A DNA stretch of 64,000 nucleotides from Erythrobacter sp. YJ-T3-07 (GCF_015999305.1 NZ_JAEAGP010000001.1:434001-498000); one strand, 5' to 3'. Shown: positions 36,979 through 46,152, numbered from the stretch's first letter. Notes: generated by a model from the sequence alone, not told the origin. A program made the numbers and translations.

Positions 36979-37053
36979 GGGGGGCCTCTTAAATTCAGTG
37001 TCGGGGCAAAAATCGCCTCCGGGTTGGGCGGTAGCCTGCCCGGGTTCATGCCG

Positions 37054-37068
37054 TTGTGCAACGCACAA
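37054..37068. promoter_or_regulatory. Palindrome upstream of phaZ, possible PhaR site
   Basis: TTGTGCAACGCACAA is a perfect inverted repeat with a three-base centre. Its core TGC-N3-GCA resembles the sites bound by the PHA regulator PhaR in other alphaproteobacteria. It lies between divergent phaZ and an ABC exporter, so it could serve either. An AT-rich TAATATAGG follows on the exporter side. Assignment to PhaR is inference. Confidence 0.45.
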
Positions 37069-37151
37069 TGTAATATAGGCAACGTACGAGGTGGATGAGG
37101 TGTCCATCGACCGTGGATTTCCCGCAGCCGGGCGGCTAGGCGGGAGCGCAC

Positions 37152-38990
37152 ATGGCTCGCGAAGATCAGACTCACAAAGGCCGGCGACGGCGGGGTGGCT
37201 TACCGGACGACGGGGCCGGCCCGCCCAAGGCCCGCTCGCTCGCCCCCTTGCGCATGGTCTATCGCGAGGCGGCACGCTACCCGCGTGAGATCGCCTTTGC
37301 CGCCGCCGCGCTGATCACCACCGCCGCTGCGACGCTGGCAATCCCCTGGCGGTTCAAGGTGATCGTCGACGATGCCTTCAGTGGCGGTGCGGGGGCGGAG
37401 CAGATCGCGCACGCCTTCGAATACCTGCTGATGATCGTCTTCGTGCTCGGGATCGGCACCGCGCTGCGGTTCTATTTCGTCAGCTGGCTGGGCGAGCGGG
37501 TGGTCGCCAATATCCGGCTGAAGGTGCAGGAAAACCTGCTGCGCCAGTCGCCGAGCTTCTACGAGGAAAACAGCCCGAAAGAGATTTCGAGCCGGATGAC
37601 CTCGGACACCGCGATCATCGAGACGGTCGTGGGGACGACGGTCTCGGTCGCGCTGCGCAACAGCCTGACCGCGATCGGCGGCATCCTGTTTCTGCTCTAT
37701 CTCGCGCCGTCGCTGACTTTGGGCTTGCTGATCGGTATTCCGCTGGTGCTTGCGCCGATCGTGTTCTTCGGGCGCAAGATCCGCACGGTCTCGCGCTCCA
37801 ACCAGGACCGGGTCGCCGATGTCGGCGCCTACGTCACCGAAGTGCTGGGCGCGATGCCGATCGTCCAGAGTTTTGGTCAGGAAAAGCGCGAGAACAAGCG
37901 CTTCGCCGCCGTGGTCGAGCGGACTTTCGACAGTGCCAAGAGCCGCATCCTGCTGCGCGCGGCGATGACCTCCATCGTCATCGTGCTGATCTTCGGCGGG
38001 ATCACGCTGGTGATGTGGCGCGGGGCCATCGCTGTGTCGGAAGGCGCCATCACCGGCGGCACGATCACCGCCTTCGTCATCACCGGCGGGCTGGTTGCGG
38101 GCGCGTTCGGGTCGCTGACCGAGGTTTATGGCGATCTGCTGCGCGGTGCAGGCGCGGCGGACCGGCTGGCCGAGCTGCTGCAGGCAGAGCCGGCCATCGC
38201 CCCGCCGCCCAAACCGCAGCCGCTGCCCGTGCCCGCGCGTGGCAGCCTGTCGTTCCGCAATGTCAGCTTCACCTATCCCAGCCGCCCCGGCGAGGTCGTG
38301 ATCGACGACCTGACGCTGGAGATCGAGCCGGGCGAAACCGTCGCGCTGGTCGGCCCTTCGGGGGCGGGCAAGTCGACGCTCTTCATGCTCGCCCAGCGGT
38401 TCTACGACCCGGACGAGGGCACGATCCGGCTCGATGGGATTGCCTTGCCGAGCGCCGACCCGGCCGAAATCCGTGAGCGGATGGCCTTCGTCCCGCAGAT
38501 CGGCACGCTGTTTTCCGGCAATGCGCGCGACAACCTGCGCTACGGTCGATGGGATGCGAGCGACGAGGAAATCTGGGAGGCCGCGCGTCTCGCCAATGCG
38601 GCCGACTTCATCGAAGCGCTGCCGCAGGGGCTCGACACCAATCTGGGCGAGGATGGCACGCGCCTGTCCGGCGGGCAGCAGCAGCGACTCGCGATCGCCC
38701 GCGCAATCCTGCGCGATTCGCCGATCCTGTTGCTCGACGAGGCGACCAGCGCGCTCGACGCGCAGAGCGAGCGGCTGGTGCAGGAAGCGCTCGGCCACGT
38801 GATGCGCGGGCGGACCACGCTGGTCATCGCGCACCGCCTCGCCACCGTGCGCGAGGCGGACCGGATCGTGGTGATGGACGGTGGCCGGATCGTGCAGCAG
38901 GGCACCCATTCCGAACTGGTCGCACGCGGCGGGCTCTATGCGCAGCTCGCCAAGCTGCAATTCGATGCACCGCGCAGTGGAGCCGTGTGA
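37152..38990 (+). CDS. ABC exporter, fused permease and ATPase
   Basis: A 612-residue half-transporter: a charged N-terminus, six membrane helices (about residues 45-330), then the ATPase with Walker A GPSGAGKST near 401, signature LSGGQQQRLAIARAIL near 503 and Walker B ILLLDEATSAL near 524. This is the type IV exporter (MsbA/lipid or peptide) fold and would function as a homodimer. The substrate is unknown. The next gene on the same strand starts 141 bases later, so it is probably transcribed alone. Confidence 0.92.
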   Translation: MAREDQTHKGRRRRGGLPDDGAGPPKARSLAPLRMVYREAARYPREIAFAAAALITTAAATLAIPWRFKVIVDDAFSGGAGAEQIAHAFEYLLMIVFVLGIGTALRFYFVSWLGERVVANIRLKVQENLLRQSPSFYEENSPKEISSRMTSDTAIIETVVGTTVSVALRNSLTAIGGILFLLYLAPSLTLGLLIGIPLVLAPIVFFGRKIRTVSRSNQDRVADVGAYVTEVLGAMPIVQSFGQEKRENKRFAAVVERTFDSAKSRILLRAAMTSIVIVLIFGGITLVMWRGAIAVSEGAITGGTITAFVITGGLVAGAFGSLTEVYGDLLRGAGAADRLAELLQAEPAIAPPPKPQPLPVPARGSLSFRNVSFTYPSRPGEVVIDDLTLEIEPGETVALVGPSGAGKSTLFMLAQRFYDPDEGTIRLDGIALPSADPAEIRERMAFVPQIGTLFSGNARDNLRYGRWDASDEEIWEAARLANAADFIEALPQGLDTNLGEDGTRLSGGQQQRLAIARAILRDSPILLLDEATSALDAQSERLVQEALGHVMRGRTTLVIAHRLATVREADRIVVMDGGRIVQQGTHSELVARGGLYAQLAKLQFDAPRSGAV

Positions 38991-39131
38991 TCCGCTCAAT
39001 CGACCAGCGACACACTCCGCCCGACGAGCGTCGCTGTGCCTGGCCCGCATGGGCGTATGACGGCACCATGCGCAATCCGTCGTTCATCGCGGGCGGCGAT
39101 AGAAGCAAATCTTTGAACAAGGGGCATAATC

Positions 39132-41303
39132 ATGATCCGAACCTTCCTAGCCACCGCTAGCGTCGCCGCGCTGGCGATCGCCGCGCCCGCCGCCGCCCAT
39201 GAGGGCGACGCGCCCGACGGTATCGAGATGCTGTTGCAGGACGATGGCTCGAGCGAGGGCGAAACCGCCACGCCGACCATGAGCTTCGGCGAATGGGGCG
39301 TCGATACCTCGCTGCTGTCCGACACGATCGAGCCGGGCGACGACTTCTTCGCCTACGTCAACCAGAAGTGGCTCGATGCAAACCCGCTGCCGCCCGAATA
39401 CAGTCGCTTCGGCGCGTTCAACCTGCTGCGCGAGAAATCGACCAGCGATGTGAACACGCTGGTCGACAGCTTGCTCGAGAAGCCCGCCGCTCAGCTGACC
39501 TCGGACGAGAAGCGCATCGTCGACGCCTATAATTCCTATGCCGACACCGACGCGATCAATGCCGCCGGTCTCGCGCCGGCGCAGCCTTTTCTCGACAAGA
39601 TCCGCGATGCGGGCACGCTGGCGGAGCTCGCCACGCTGTGGGGGACCCCGGGCTATTCCTCGCCGATGGGCGGCGGCGTCAGCGTCGATTCGAAAGAGCC
39701 GACCCGCTATTCGGTCTATGTCGGATCGGGTGGCCTGGGCCTGCCGGACCGCGACTACTACCTCGACGAGACGGACAAGGGCCGCGAGATCCAGGCCAAG
39801 TATCGCGAATACCTGACCTTCCTGCTGAAAGAGGCAGGCTATGACGACCCCGCCGCGATGGCCCAGTCGGTCTACAACTTCGAAGACAGCATCGCCCGCA
39901 AGGTCTCCTGGGACCGCGCGACGCGCCGCAACCGCGACCTGACCTACAACGCGCTGACGCCCGACGAACTGGGCGCGCTGGCCGGTGGCTTCCCGCTGAC
40001 CGCGCTGCTCACCGCGAGCGGCTTTGCCGATACCGACCGCTTCATCGTCGGCGACCTTCCGCCCAGCCTCGAGCAGGCGAAGGAGCTCGGCCTGACGGAC
40101 GATACGCTCGACAAGATCGGTGGCGGCACGCCCGCGCTGATGGAGCTGGCGGTGAACACCCCGGTCGAGGTGCTGCAGGCCTGGACGATCAAGGAATTCC
40201 TCGAAAACAACGCTTCGGTCCTGCCGACGCGCTTCGACGATGCGGATTTCGCGTTCTACGGCAAGGTGCTGCAGGGCACGCCCGAACAGCGCCCGCGCTG
40301 GAAGCGTGCGATCGACGAGACCGAAGGCCTGCTCGGCGAGCTGCTCGGCAAGTCCTACGTCGCGGAGTACTTCCCGGCGGAGAACAAGGCCGCGATGGAA
40401 GAACTGGTGGCCAACCTGCGCGTCGCGCTGCGCCAGTCGATCGGTGAGATCGACTGGATGGGCGAGGCGACCAAGGAAGAAGCGCTCGACAAGCTCGACA
40501 GCTTCGATCCCAAGATCGGCTACCGCGACAATCTTGAAACCTATCAGGGCCTGACCATCACCCCGGGCGATCCGATCGCCAACCGGATGGCCGCAGCCCG
40601 CTGGCAGTGGAAGGACAACCTTTCCAAGCTGGGCGGCCCGATCGACCGGACCGAGTGGTTCATGCTGCCCCAGACGGTTAACGCCTACTACAACTCGACC
40701 AAGAACGAGATCGTCTTCCCCGCAGCGATCCTGCAGCAGCCGTTCTTCGCGCTGAGCAATGATCCGGCCGTGAACTACGGCGGGATCGGCGGAGTCATCG
40801 GGCACGAGATGGGCCACGGCTTCGACGATCAGGGCTCCAAGTCCGACGGCACCGGCATGCTGCGCAACTGGTGGACCGACGCCGACCGCGCCGCGTTCGA
40901 CAAGCTGGGCGATGCGCTGGTCGCGCAGTACAACAGCTACTGCCCGCTCGACGATGGGGAAACCTGCGTGAACGGGCGCCTGACGCTGGGCGAGAATATC
41001 GGCGATCTCGGCGGGCTCAGCCTCGCCTACCGCGCCTACAAGCTCAGCCTCAATGGCAAGGAAGACAAGGTGATCGACGGGCTGACCGGCGACCAGCGCT
41101 TCTTCCTCGCCTGGGCGCAGGTGTGGCGCAGCCAGCAGCGCGAGGAGGCGGCCCGCACCCGCCTGCTGACCGATCCGCACAGCCCGGAAGAGTTCCGGGT
41201 CAACGGGATCGTGCGCAACATGGATGCGTGGTACGACGCGTTCAACGTGACCCCGCAGGACGATCTGTACCTGCCGCCCGAAGAGCGGATCCGGATCTGG
41301 TAA
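39132..41303 (+). CDS. Exported M13-family (neprilysin-like) zinc metallopeptidase
   Basis: A 723-residue exported endopeptidase. The signal peptide ends at about residue 22 (AIAAPAAAH). The catalytic motif is GVIGHEMGHGFDDQG (HExxH) near residue 560, the third zinc ligand glutamate is in LTLGENIGDLGGLSLAYRAY near 620, and NAYYNSTKNEIVFPAAILQ is the usual substrate-site strand. It would digest short peptides in the periplasm or outside. Length matches the family. A strong terminator follows. Confidence 0.93.
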   Translation: MIRTFLATASVAALAIAAPAAAHEGDAPDGIEMLLQDDGSSEGETATPTMSFGEWGVDTSLLSDTIEPGDDFFAYVNQKWLDANPLPPEYSRFGAFNLLREKSTSDVNTLVDSLLEKPAAQLTSDEKRIVDAYNSYADTDAINAAGLAPAQPFLDKIRDAGTLAELATLWGTPGYSSPMGGGVSVDSKEPTRYSVYVGSGGLGLPDRDYYLDETDKGREIQAKYREYLTFLLKEAGYDDPAAMAQSVYNFEDSIARKVSWDRATRRNRDLTYNALTPDELGALAGGFPLTALLTASGFADTDRFIVGDLPPSLEQAKELGLTDDTLDKIGGGTPALMELAVNTPVEVLQAWTIKEFLENNASVLPTRFDDADFAFYGKVLQGTPEQRPRWKRAIDETEGLLGELLGKSYVAEYFPAENKAAMEELVANLRVALRQSIGEIDWMGEATKEEALDKLDSFDPKIGYRDNLETYQGLTITPGDPIANRMAAARWQWKDNLSKLGGPIDRTEWFMLPQTVNAYYNSTKNEIVFPAAILQQPFFALSNDPAVNYGGIGGVIGHEMGHGFDDQGSKSDGTGMLRNWWTDADRAAFDKLGDALVAQYNSYCPLDDGETCVNGRLTLGENIGDLGGLSLAYRAYKLSLNGKEDKVIDGLTGDQRFFLAWAQVWRSQQREEAARTRLLTDPHSPEEFRVNGIVRNMDAWYDAFNVTPQDDLYLPPEERIRIW

Positions 41304-41333
41304 GCGGGCATAAGCCTGTCATCCTGACACTGT

Positions 41334-41372
41334 GGGGCCGCGCGAGCTTGACTTGCGCGGCCCCTTGTCTTT
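41334..41372 (+). terminator. Rho-independent terminator after the M13 peptidase
   Basis: GGGGCCGCGC (41334-41343) pairs perfectly with GCGCGGCCCC (41355-41364) around an 11-base loop, followed by TTGTCTTT. It begins 31 bases after the stop and 51 before uppP. Confidence 0.85.
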
Positions 41373-41384
41373 GAGCGTGCGGCC

Positions 41385-42194
41385 ATGGACACCATCGTAA
41401 CCGCGATCCTGCTCGGCATCCTCGAAGGGCTGACCGAGTTCCTGCCGGTCTCCTCGACCGGTCACCTGATCCTTGCGCAGGCGTGGTTCGGCTACGACCC
41501 GGCGCTGTGGCGGCAGTACAACATCATCATCCAGCTGGGCGCGATCCTCGCGGTGGTGGTGACCTATTTCAAAACCTTCTGGACCATGGGCACCGGGTTG
41601 CTGCGCGGAGAGCGCAAGGCGTTTCTGTTCGTGCGCAACATCCTGCTCGCCTTCCTGCCCGCAGCGGTGATCGGCCTGCTGATCCTCGACGTGATCGACG
41701 CGATGCTGGAAAGCCCCGCCGTGGTCGCGACCGCGCTGATCGTGGGCGGGATCGCGATCCTTGTGCTCGAGAAGGCCATTCCCACCCGCGAGGAGCAGGG
41801 GGTCGAAGCACTGTCCTGGAAGACGGCGATCGCCATCGGCTTCGTCCAGTGCCTTGCGATGATCCCCGGCACCAGCCGCTCCGGCGCGACCATCATGGGC
41901 GCGCTGGCGATGGGCGTGGGGCGCAAGACCGCGGCCGAATTCTCGTTCTTCCTCGCGGTGCCGACCATGCTCGGCGCCTCGGTGGTCAAGATTGTTCAGG
42001 AGCCCGAGCTGCTCGCCGGGACCGCCACGATCGGCTGGACGCATATCGCGCTGGGCTTCTTCGCCAGCTTCCTGGTTGCGCTGGTCGTGGTGCGCGCCTT
42101 TGTCGCCTACGTCAGCAAGCGCGGCTTCGCGCCCTTCGCCTGGTATCGGATTCTGATCGGTTCGGTCACGCTGATCTGGCTCTTCGCATTCTAG
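41385..42194 (+). CDS. uppP: Undecaprenyl-diphosphatase
   Basis: Recycles the lipid carrier by dephosphorylating undecaprenyl diphosphate, needed for peptidoglycan and other glycans; loss causes bacitracin sensitivity. The 269-residue polytopic protein has both signature loops: GILEGLTEFLPVSSTGHLIL at residues about 10-29 and MIPGTSRSGATIMGALAMG near 160-178. About eight membrane spans. Preceded by the M13 terminator, so it likely has its own promoter in the 51-base gap. Confidence 0.95.
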   Translation: MDTIVTAILLGILEGLTEFLPVSSTGHLILAQAWFGYDPALWRQYNIIIQLGAILAVVVTYFKTFWTMGTGLLRGERKAFLFVRNILLAFLPAAVIGLLILDVIDAMLESPAVVATALIVGGIAILVLEKAIPTREEQGVEALSWKTAIAIGFVQCLAMIPGTSRSGATIMGALAMGVGRKTAAEFSFFLAVPTMLGASVVKIVQEPELLAGTATIGWTHIALGFFASFLVALVVVRAFVAYVSKRGFAPFAWYRILIGSVTLIWLFAF

Positions 42195-42290
42195 CCAACG
42201 AAGGGCTTGTCCTTGTCCCCGGCCACCGGATTGGCAGCTTTGCTGCGGGCGTTGGGGTAAACGGGCGGGAACCAAGCCCGGGTTCACCTG

Positions 42291-42325
42291 TTCGACAAAA
42301 GTGAAGAAACATAACTTTTGTTGAA
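42291..42325. promoter_or_regulatory. AT-rich inverted repeat before a small membrane gene
   Basis: TTCGACAAAAGT (42291-42302) and ACTTTTGTTGAA (42314-42325) are complementary over 12 bases with one G-T, around an 11-base loop. It ends 7 bases before the chosen ATG 42333. It could be an operator, an RNA hairpin masking the ribosome site, or a weak terminator for uppP. Its AT-richness contrasts with the surrounding sequence. Confidence 0.5.
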
Positions 42326-42332
42326 TCGAGCG

Positions 42333-42587
42333 ATGGGCTTTTTGATCCTCATCTGTAGCGGCGGCGTCATCGGCTGGATCGTCGCGCTTGTCACCGGTGC
42401 CGATGATGCCCGCTCGGCATGGCTGCGAATCGCGCTGGGGGCAGGGGCTACGGTGGTGTCCGGAATGGCCGTCAGCGACGCCTCGCTGATCGAGTCGCTG
42501 GGGGCCAATGCGTTGCTCGTGGCGCTCGCTATAGGCTTGGCAGTGCTCGCAATTGTGTCATTTGCGGCCTCGCACGCCCGCCGCTAA
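42333..42587 (+). CDS. Small three-span membrane protein
   Basis: An 84-residue protein with hydrophobic segments at about residues 3-21, 29-46 and 56-78 and a basic tail (SHARR). The first span GGVIGWIVALVTG resembles the GlsB/YeaQ/YmgE family of small envelope proteins, but the match is loose. ATG 42333 is chosen; a TTG at 42318 is in frame but lies inside the inverted repeat. No strong ribosome site is seen. Function unknown. Confidence 0.55.
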   Translation: MGFLILICSGGVIGWIVALVTGADDARSAWLRIALGAGATVVSGMAVSDASLIESLGANALLVALAIGLAVLAIVSFAASHARR

Positions 42588-42691
42588 TCCGCAGAAAACT
42601 GCATATCCCATCCTGATTGAGGCAAATTCAGGGTATCCGTGTGGCGAAAACGTGGCTATGCGGAACTCCCACTCAATCTAGGGGAAGAATC

Positions 42692-42967
42692 ATGAAGAAG
42701 ACTTTCAAAGCCGCTCTGATCGCGTCGACCGTCGTTCTGGGCCTGGGCGTTGCTGCTTGCGGCGAAACCGCTGAAGACACCACCACCGAAGACACCGCCG
42801 CTGAAGACGCGATGGCGACCGACGCCGCCGACGATGCGATGGCTGAAGACGCGATGGCGACCGAAGCGACCGACGACGCGATGGCTGAAGACACCATGGC
42901 GACCGACGCCGCTGACGAAGCGACCGCCGAAGAAGAAACCACCGACGAAACCGCAGCTGCCGAGTAA
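42692..42967 (+). CDS. Repetitive acidic small lipoprotein
   Basis: A 91-residue protein with a lipoprotein signal (MKKTFKAALIASTVVLGLGV, cysteine in AACG near residue 23). The mature part is almost entirely Ala, Asp, Glu, Thr and Met, built from three 14-residue repeats of the form DAMATDAADDAMAE. AGGGGAAG is an excellent ribosome site and a strong terminator follows, so it is probably made in quantity as a single-gene transcript. Perhaps an abundant periplasmic or surface spacer; no known function. Confidence 0.75.
   Translation: MKKTFKAALIASTVVLGLGVAACGETAEDTTTEDTAAEDAMATDAADDAMAEDAMATEATDDAMAEDTMATDAADEATAEEETTDETAAAE
42803..42928 (+). repeat. Three 42-bp tandem repeats inside the lipoprotein gene
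   Basis: Units at 42803-42844, 42845-42886 and 42887-42928, each beginning GAAGAC and containing ATGGCGACCGA. They keep the reading frame (14 codons), so copy number could vary between strains without breaking the gene. Confidence 0.9.
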
Positions 42968-42995
42968 TCGCAGCTCATCCGTCGGATGATTTTCG

Positions 42996-43027
42996 ACCGG
43001 CCCCGAAGCAATTCGGGGCCGGTTTTT
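42996..43027 (+). terminator. Rho-independent terminator after the repeat lipoprotein
   Basis: ACCGGCCCCGAA (42996-43007) pairs perfectly with TTCGGGGCCGGT (43012-43023) around a GCAA tetraloop, followed by TTTTGTTTG. It also sits 45 bases beyond the phhA stop on the other strand. Confidence 0.93.
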
Positions 43028-43071
43028 GTTTGTCCGAAAGGTGCCCGCGCCGGGTGCGGGCGGGCAGAGCG

Positions 43072-44013
43072 CTAGACGGGCCGTGCGCTGCTGCCGCGCC
43101 CGCCACGCAGCAGGTATTCCTGCGTGCCGACATTGACCACATTGTCCACGTCGATCACCGCCGAATTGGCGTAGGTGAAGGACGGCGGCAGCTTCTGGTA
43201 GAGCGTCTCGAAATCGCGCTCCACCGTCTTGCGGTACAGATCCTCGAAGCTTTCGATCACGAAATAGGTCGGCTGCAGGTCCGAGATCACATAATCGGTC
43301 CGCATCACGCGATCGACGTTGAGCATGATCCGGTTGGGGCTCTTCGCCTCGACAGAGAACACAGCCTCGGTCGGGCCTGAAAGAATCCCGGCGCCATAGG
43401 CCCGCAGATCCTTGCCGCCTTCCATGATCAGCCCGAACTCGACCGTGTACCAGTACAGCGCGCCGAGTGCCTTCAGGCGGTTATGCTTCATCGCGCGCCA
43501 GCCCGCGCGGCCATATTCCTGCATGTAATCGGCGAAGACCGGGTTGGTCAGCATCGGCACGTGGCCGAAAACATCGTGGAACACGTCGGGTTCCTGGATG
43601 TAGTCGAAGGTTTCGCGCGTGCGGATGAAATTGCCTGCGGGGAAGCGCCGGTTGGCGAGGTGCCAGAAGAAGATGTGATCGGGGATCAGCATCGGCACGG
43701 GCACCACGCTCCACCCGGTCAGCTTGTTCAGCGACTCGGACAGCTCGCCGAACTCGGGCACTCCGCCCGCGCCCAGATCGAGTCGCTCCAGCCCTTCGAG
43801 AAAAGCGGTCGCCGCGCGTCCCGGGAGGATTTCCATCTGGCGGGCGAACAGATCGTCCCAGATCCGGTCGTCTTCGCTGTCGTACTCGGTCTGCTTGGGC
43901 TCCAGCCAGTCTTCCCCGACATGCGCCGGCCGCTTGAGCGGCGCGGTGAATACGTCGTCGGGCATGACGGGTATCTGCGAAAAATCGGGCTTGCGTTCGA
44001 GTACTGCTTCCAT
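43072..44013 (-). CDS. phhA: Phenylalanine 4-monooxygenase
   Basis: Iron- and pterin-dependent hydroxylation of phenylalanine to tyrosine. The 313-residue protein begins at ATG 44013 (MEAVLERKPDFSQIPV). Iron ligands are the two histidines of PDVFHDVFGHVPML near residue 150 and the glutamate of ALYWYTVEFGLI near 195. Length is somewhat above the roughly 260-300 of typical bacterial enzymes. It lacks the N-terminal ACT domain of animal enzymes. No pterin dehydratase lies alongside. The 70-base gap to 44083 must hold its promoter. Confidence 0.94.
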   Translation of the reverse strand: MEAVLERKPDFSQIPVMPDDVFTAPLKRPAHVGEDWLEPKQTEYDSEDDRIWDDLFARQMEILPGRAATAFLEGLERLDLGAGGVPEFGELSESLNKLTGWSVVPVPMLIPDHIFFWHLANRRFPAGNFIRTRETFDYIQEPDVFHDVFGHVPMLTNPVFADYMQEYGRAGWRAMKHNRLKALGALYWYTVEFGLIMEGGKDLRAYGAGILSGPTEAVFSVEAKSPNRIMLNVDRVMRTDYVISDLQPTYFVIESFEDLYRKTVERDFETLYQKLPPSFTYANSAVIDVDNVVNVGTQEYLLRGGRGSSARPV

Positions 44014-44083
44014 GCCTGCGCAGATAGCACTTCGCGGGTAACGAAACAATTTATGCCGATTTTAACGACGAACCGCCCGAAAA

Positions 44084-44932
44084 TTAGCGGCTGGCGTGCG
44101 CCGTAGTCAGCACCGCGCCTGCATCATTGAGGGCGGCGAGTTCCAGCGTATCGCCCTGCTCGCGAACGGCAAGGTGCAGCGTGTCGCCCACGATCGCGGG
44201 CGAACGGGCGGAGAAACCGAAGGAGCCGACCGGTCCCGCGACCTCTGCTGCCAGCTGAAGCAGCAGAGTCGCGAGCAGCGGCCCGTGGACCACTGGCCCG
44301 CGATAGCGCTCCATCTCGCGCGCATAGGGCGCATCGTAATGAATCCGGTGCGTGTTGAAGGTGAGTGCGGAGAAGCGGAACAGCAGCGCTTCGGATGGCA
44401 CCATCGTCTGCACCCGGTCCCACGCCTGGGGATCGAACAGCTTTTCGCCCACCACAGGCGGCACCAGCGGTGCGTCGGGCGCGGCGGCCTCGCGATAGAC
44501 CAGCGTCTGCCGCTCGCGGATCGCGGGCTCGCCATTGGCCGCGATCTCGTGCTCCAGCTCCAGGAAGGCGAGGCGGCCGCTGCGGCCTTCCTTTTCCGAA
44601 AGGCTGACCACGCGGCTGAGCTTGTCGATCCGGTCGCCCAGCATCAACGGGCGCACGAACGCGATCTCGCTGCCCGCCCACATGCGCCGGGGCAGGTCGA
44701 TCGGTGGGTAGAGGCTTGCCGGGTCGTCTGACCTTGCGGGATGCCCGTCCTCGCCCAGCATCGCGGTCGGCGCCTGCGGCGTGCACAGGGCGAAGTGGAT
44801 GCCCTGCGGCAACGCAGCACCCTCCGGCGCGCTCAGGTCGAGCGTTGCGAGCCAGTGTGCGGCGAGCGATTCGTCGAGGCGTTCGGCAGCGCGCGCCTCG
44901 CGCCCGATCCAGTCCGACCAGTCGGTGGCCAT
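44084..44932 (-). CDS. FAS1-like/MaoC hydratase (mesaconyl-C4-CoA hydratase-like)
   Basis: A 282-residue double-hotdog protein: the N-terminal half is FAS1-like dehydratase type, the C-terminal half has the MaoC motif FSALTFNTHRIHYDAPYARE with the catalytic histidine, then GPVVHGPLLATLLLQL. Similar proteins are annotated as mesaconyl-C4-CoA hydratase or HTD2-like 3-hydroxyacyl dehydratase. The start overlaps the thiolase stop (TGATG). It is the third gene of a fatty- or branched-acid degradation operon; the exact substrate is unclear. Confidence 0.83.
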   Translation of the reverse strand: MATDWSDWIGREARAAERLDESLAAHWLATLDLSAPEGAALPQGIHFALCTPQAPTAMLGEDGHPARSDDPASLYPPIDLPRRMWAGSEIAFVRPLMLGDRIDKLSRVVSLSEKEGRSGRLAFLELEHEIAANGEPAIRERQTLVYREAAAPDAPLVPPVVGEKLFDPQAWDRVQTMVPSEALLFRFSALTFNTHRIHYDAPYAREMERYRGPVVHGPLLATLLLQLAAEVAGPVGSFGFSARSPAIVGDTLHLAVREQGDTLELAALNDAGAVLTTAHASR

Positions 44933-46152
44933 CAGGCGGCGCGTTCGAACAGCGCGGCGAGGCCCTGTCCGCCGCCGATGCACATCGTCTCGAGCGCGAA
45001 GCGCCCCTCGCGCCGGTGCAGTTCGTGCGCCATGTCCGCGAGGATGCGCACGCCGGTCGCGCCGATCGGGTGGCCGAGCGAGATGCCCGATCCGTTGACG
45101 TTGAGCATGTCGCGGCGGCTGTCGTCTTCGCTCCAGCCCCAGCCCTTGAGCACGGCGAGCACCTGCGGCGCGAAGGCCTCGTTCAGTTCGACCAGATCGA
45201 TATCGTCCCACCCCTTGCCGGTGCGTGCGAACAGGCGCTCTGTGGCGGGTACGGGGCCGATGCCCATCCGCGCCGGATCGCACCCGGCGGCGGCCCAGCT
45301 GTCGAACCACAGCAGCGGTTCGAGGCCGAGTTCGTCCAGCTTGTCCTCCGCGACCACCAGGCACGCGGCGGCGGCATCGTTCTGCTGGCTGGCATTGCCC
45401 GCGGTGACGATCCCGCCCTTCTCGATCGCGCGCAAGCCACCGAGCGTCTCCATGGAGGCGTCGGGCCGGAAGCCCTCGTCGCGGTCGAACCGGATCGGAT
45501 CCTTGCGCCGCTGCGGCACGTCGACCGGTACCAGCTGCGCATCGAACTTGCCCGCGTCCCACGCAGCAGTGGCCTTCTGGTGCGAGGCGACCGCGTATTC
45601 ATCCGCCGCCTCGCGGCTGATGTCGTAGTCCTTGGCAAGGTTTTCCGCCGTCTCGATCATGCCGGAGATCACGCCGAACCGCTCGATCGGCTGGCTCATC
45701 AGCCGACCGCGCGTCAGCCGGTCGTAGAGCGAGAGGTCGCCCATCTTCGCACCGTGGCGCGCCTTGGTGGTGTAATGCTCGACATTGGACATCGACTCGA
45801 CACCGCCCGCCAGCACGCAGTCCGCCGCGCCGGTCTGGACCATCATCGCCGCCTCGATCACCGCCTGAAGGCCCGATCCGCAACGCCGGTCCAGCTGGAA
45901 GCCGGGCGTCTCGATCGGCAGACCTGCCGCGAGCCACGACCAGCGCCCGATCGCGGGCGCTTCGCCGCTGCCATAGCCCTGCGCGAACACCACGTCGTCC
46001 ACCCGCGACGGATCGACGCCCGAGCGCTCGACCAGCGCCTTGATGATGATCGCGGCGAGCGGACCTGCCTCCAGCGAGGTCAGCGTGCCGAGGAAGCGCC
46101 CGACCGGCGTGCGCAGCGGGGAGACGATCGCGGCGCGGCGCAGTTCGCTCAT
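44932..46152 (-). CDS. Acetyl-CoA C-acetyltransferase (thiolase)
   Basis: A 406-residue thiolase with nucleophile Cys91 in FQLDRRCGSGLQAVIEAAM, VELNEAFAPQVLA near 343, GHPIGATG near 372 and the second cysteine in TMCIGGGQG near 395. ATG 46152 overlaps the stop of the acyl-CoA dehydrogenase (ATGA), and its own stop overlaps the hydratase start, so all three are coupled. It is distinct from the thiolase at 32.9 kb and probably performs the last cleavage in this operon's pathway. Confidence 0.92.
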   Translation of the reverse strand: MSELRRAAIVSPLRTPVGRFLGTLTSLEAGPLAAIIIKALVERSGVDPSRVDDVVFAQGYGSGEAPAIGRWSWLAAGLPIETPGFQLDRRCGSGLQAVIEAAMMVQTGAADCVLAGGVESMSNVEHYTTKARHGAKMGDLSLYDRLTRGRLMSQPIERFGVISGMIETAENLAKDYDISREAADEYAVASHQKATAAWDAGKFDAQLVPVDVPQRRKDPIRFDRDEGFRPDASMETLGGLRAIEKGGIVTAGNASQQNDAAAACLVVAEDKLDELGLEPLLWFDSWAAAGCDPARMGIGPVPATERLFARTGKGWDDIDLVELNEAFAPQVLAVLKGWGWSEDDSRRDMLNVNGSGISLGHPIGATGVRILADMAHELHRREGRFALETMCIGGGQGLAALFERAA

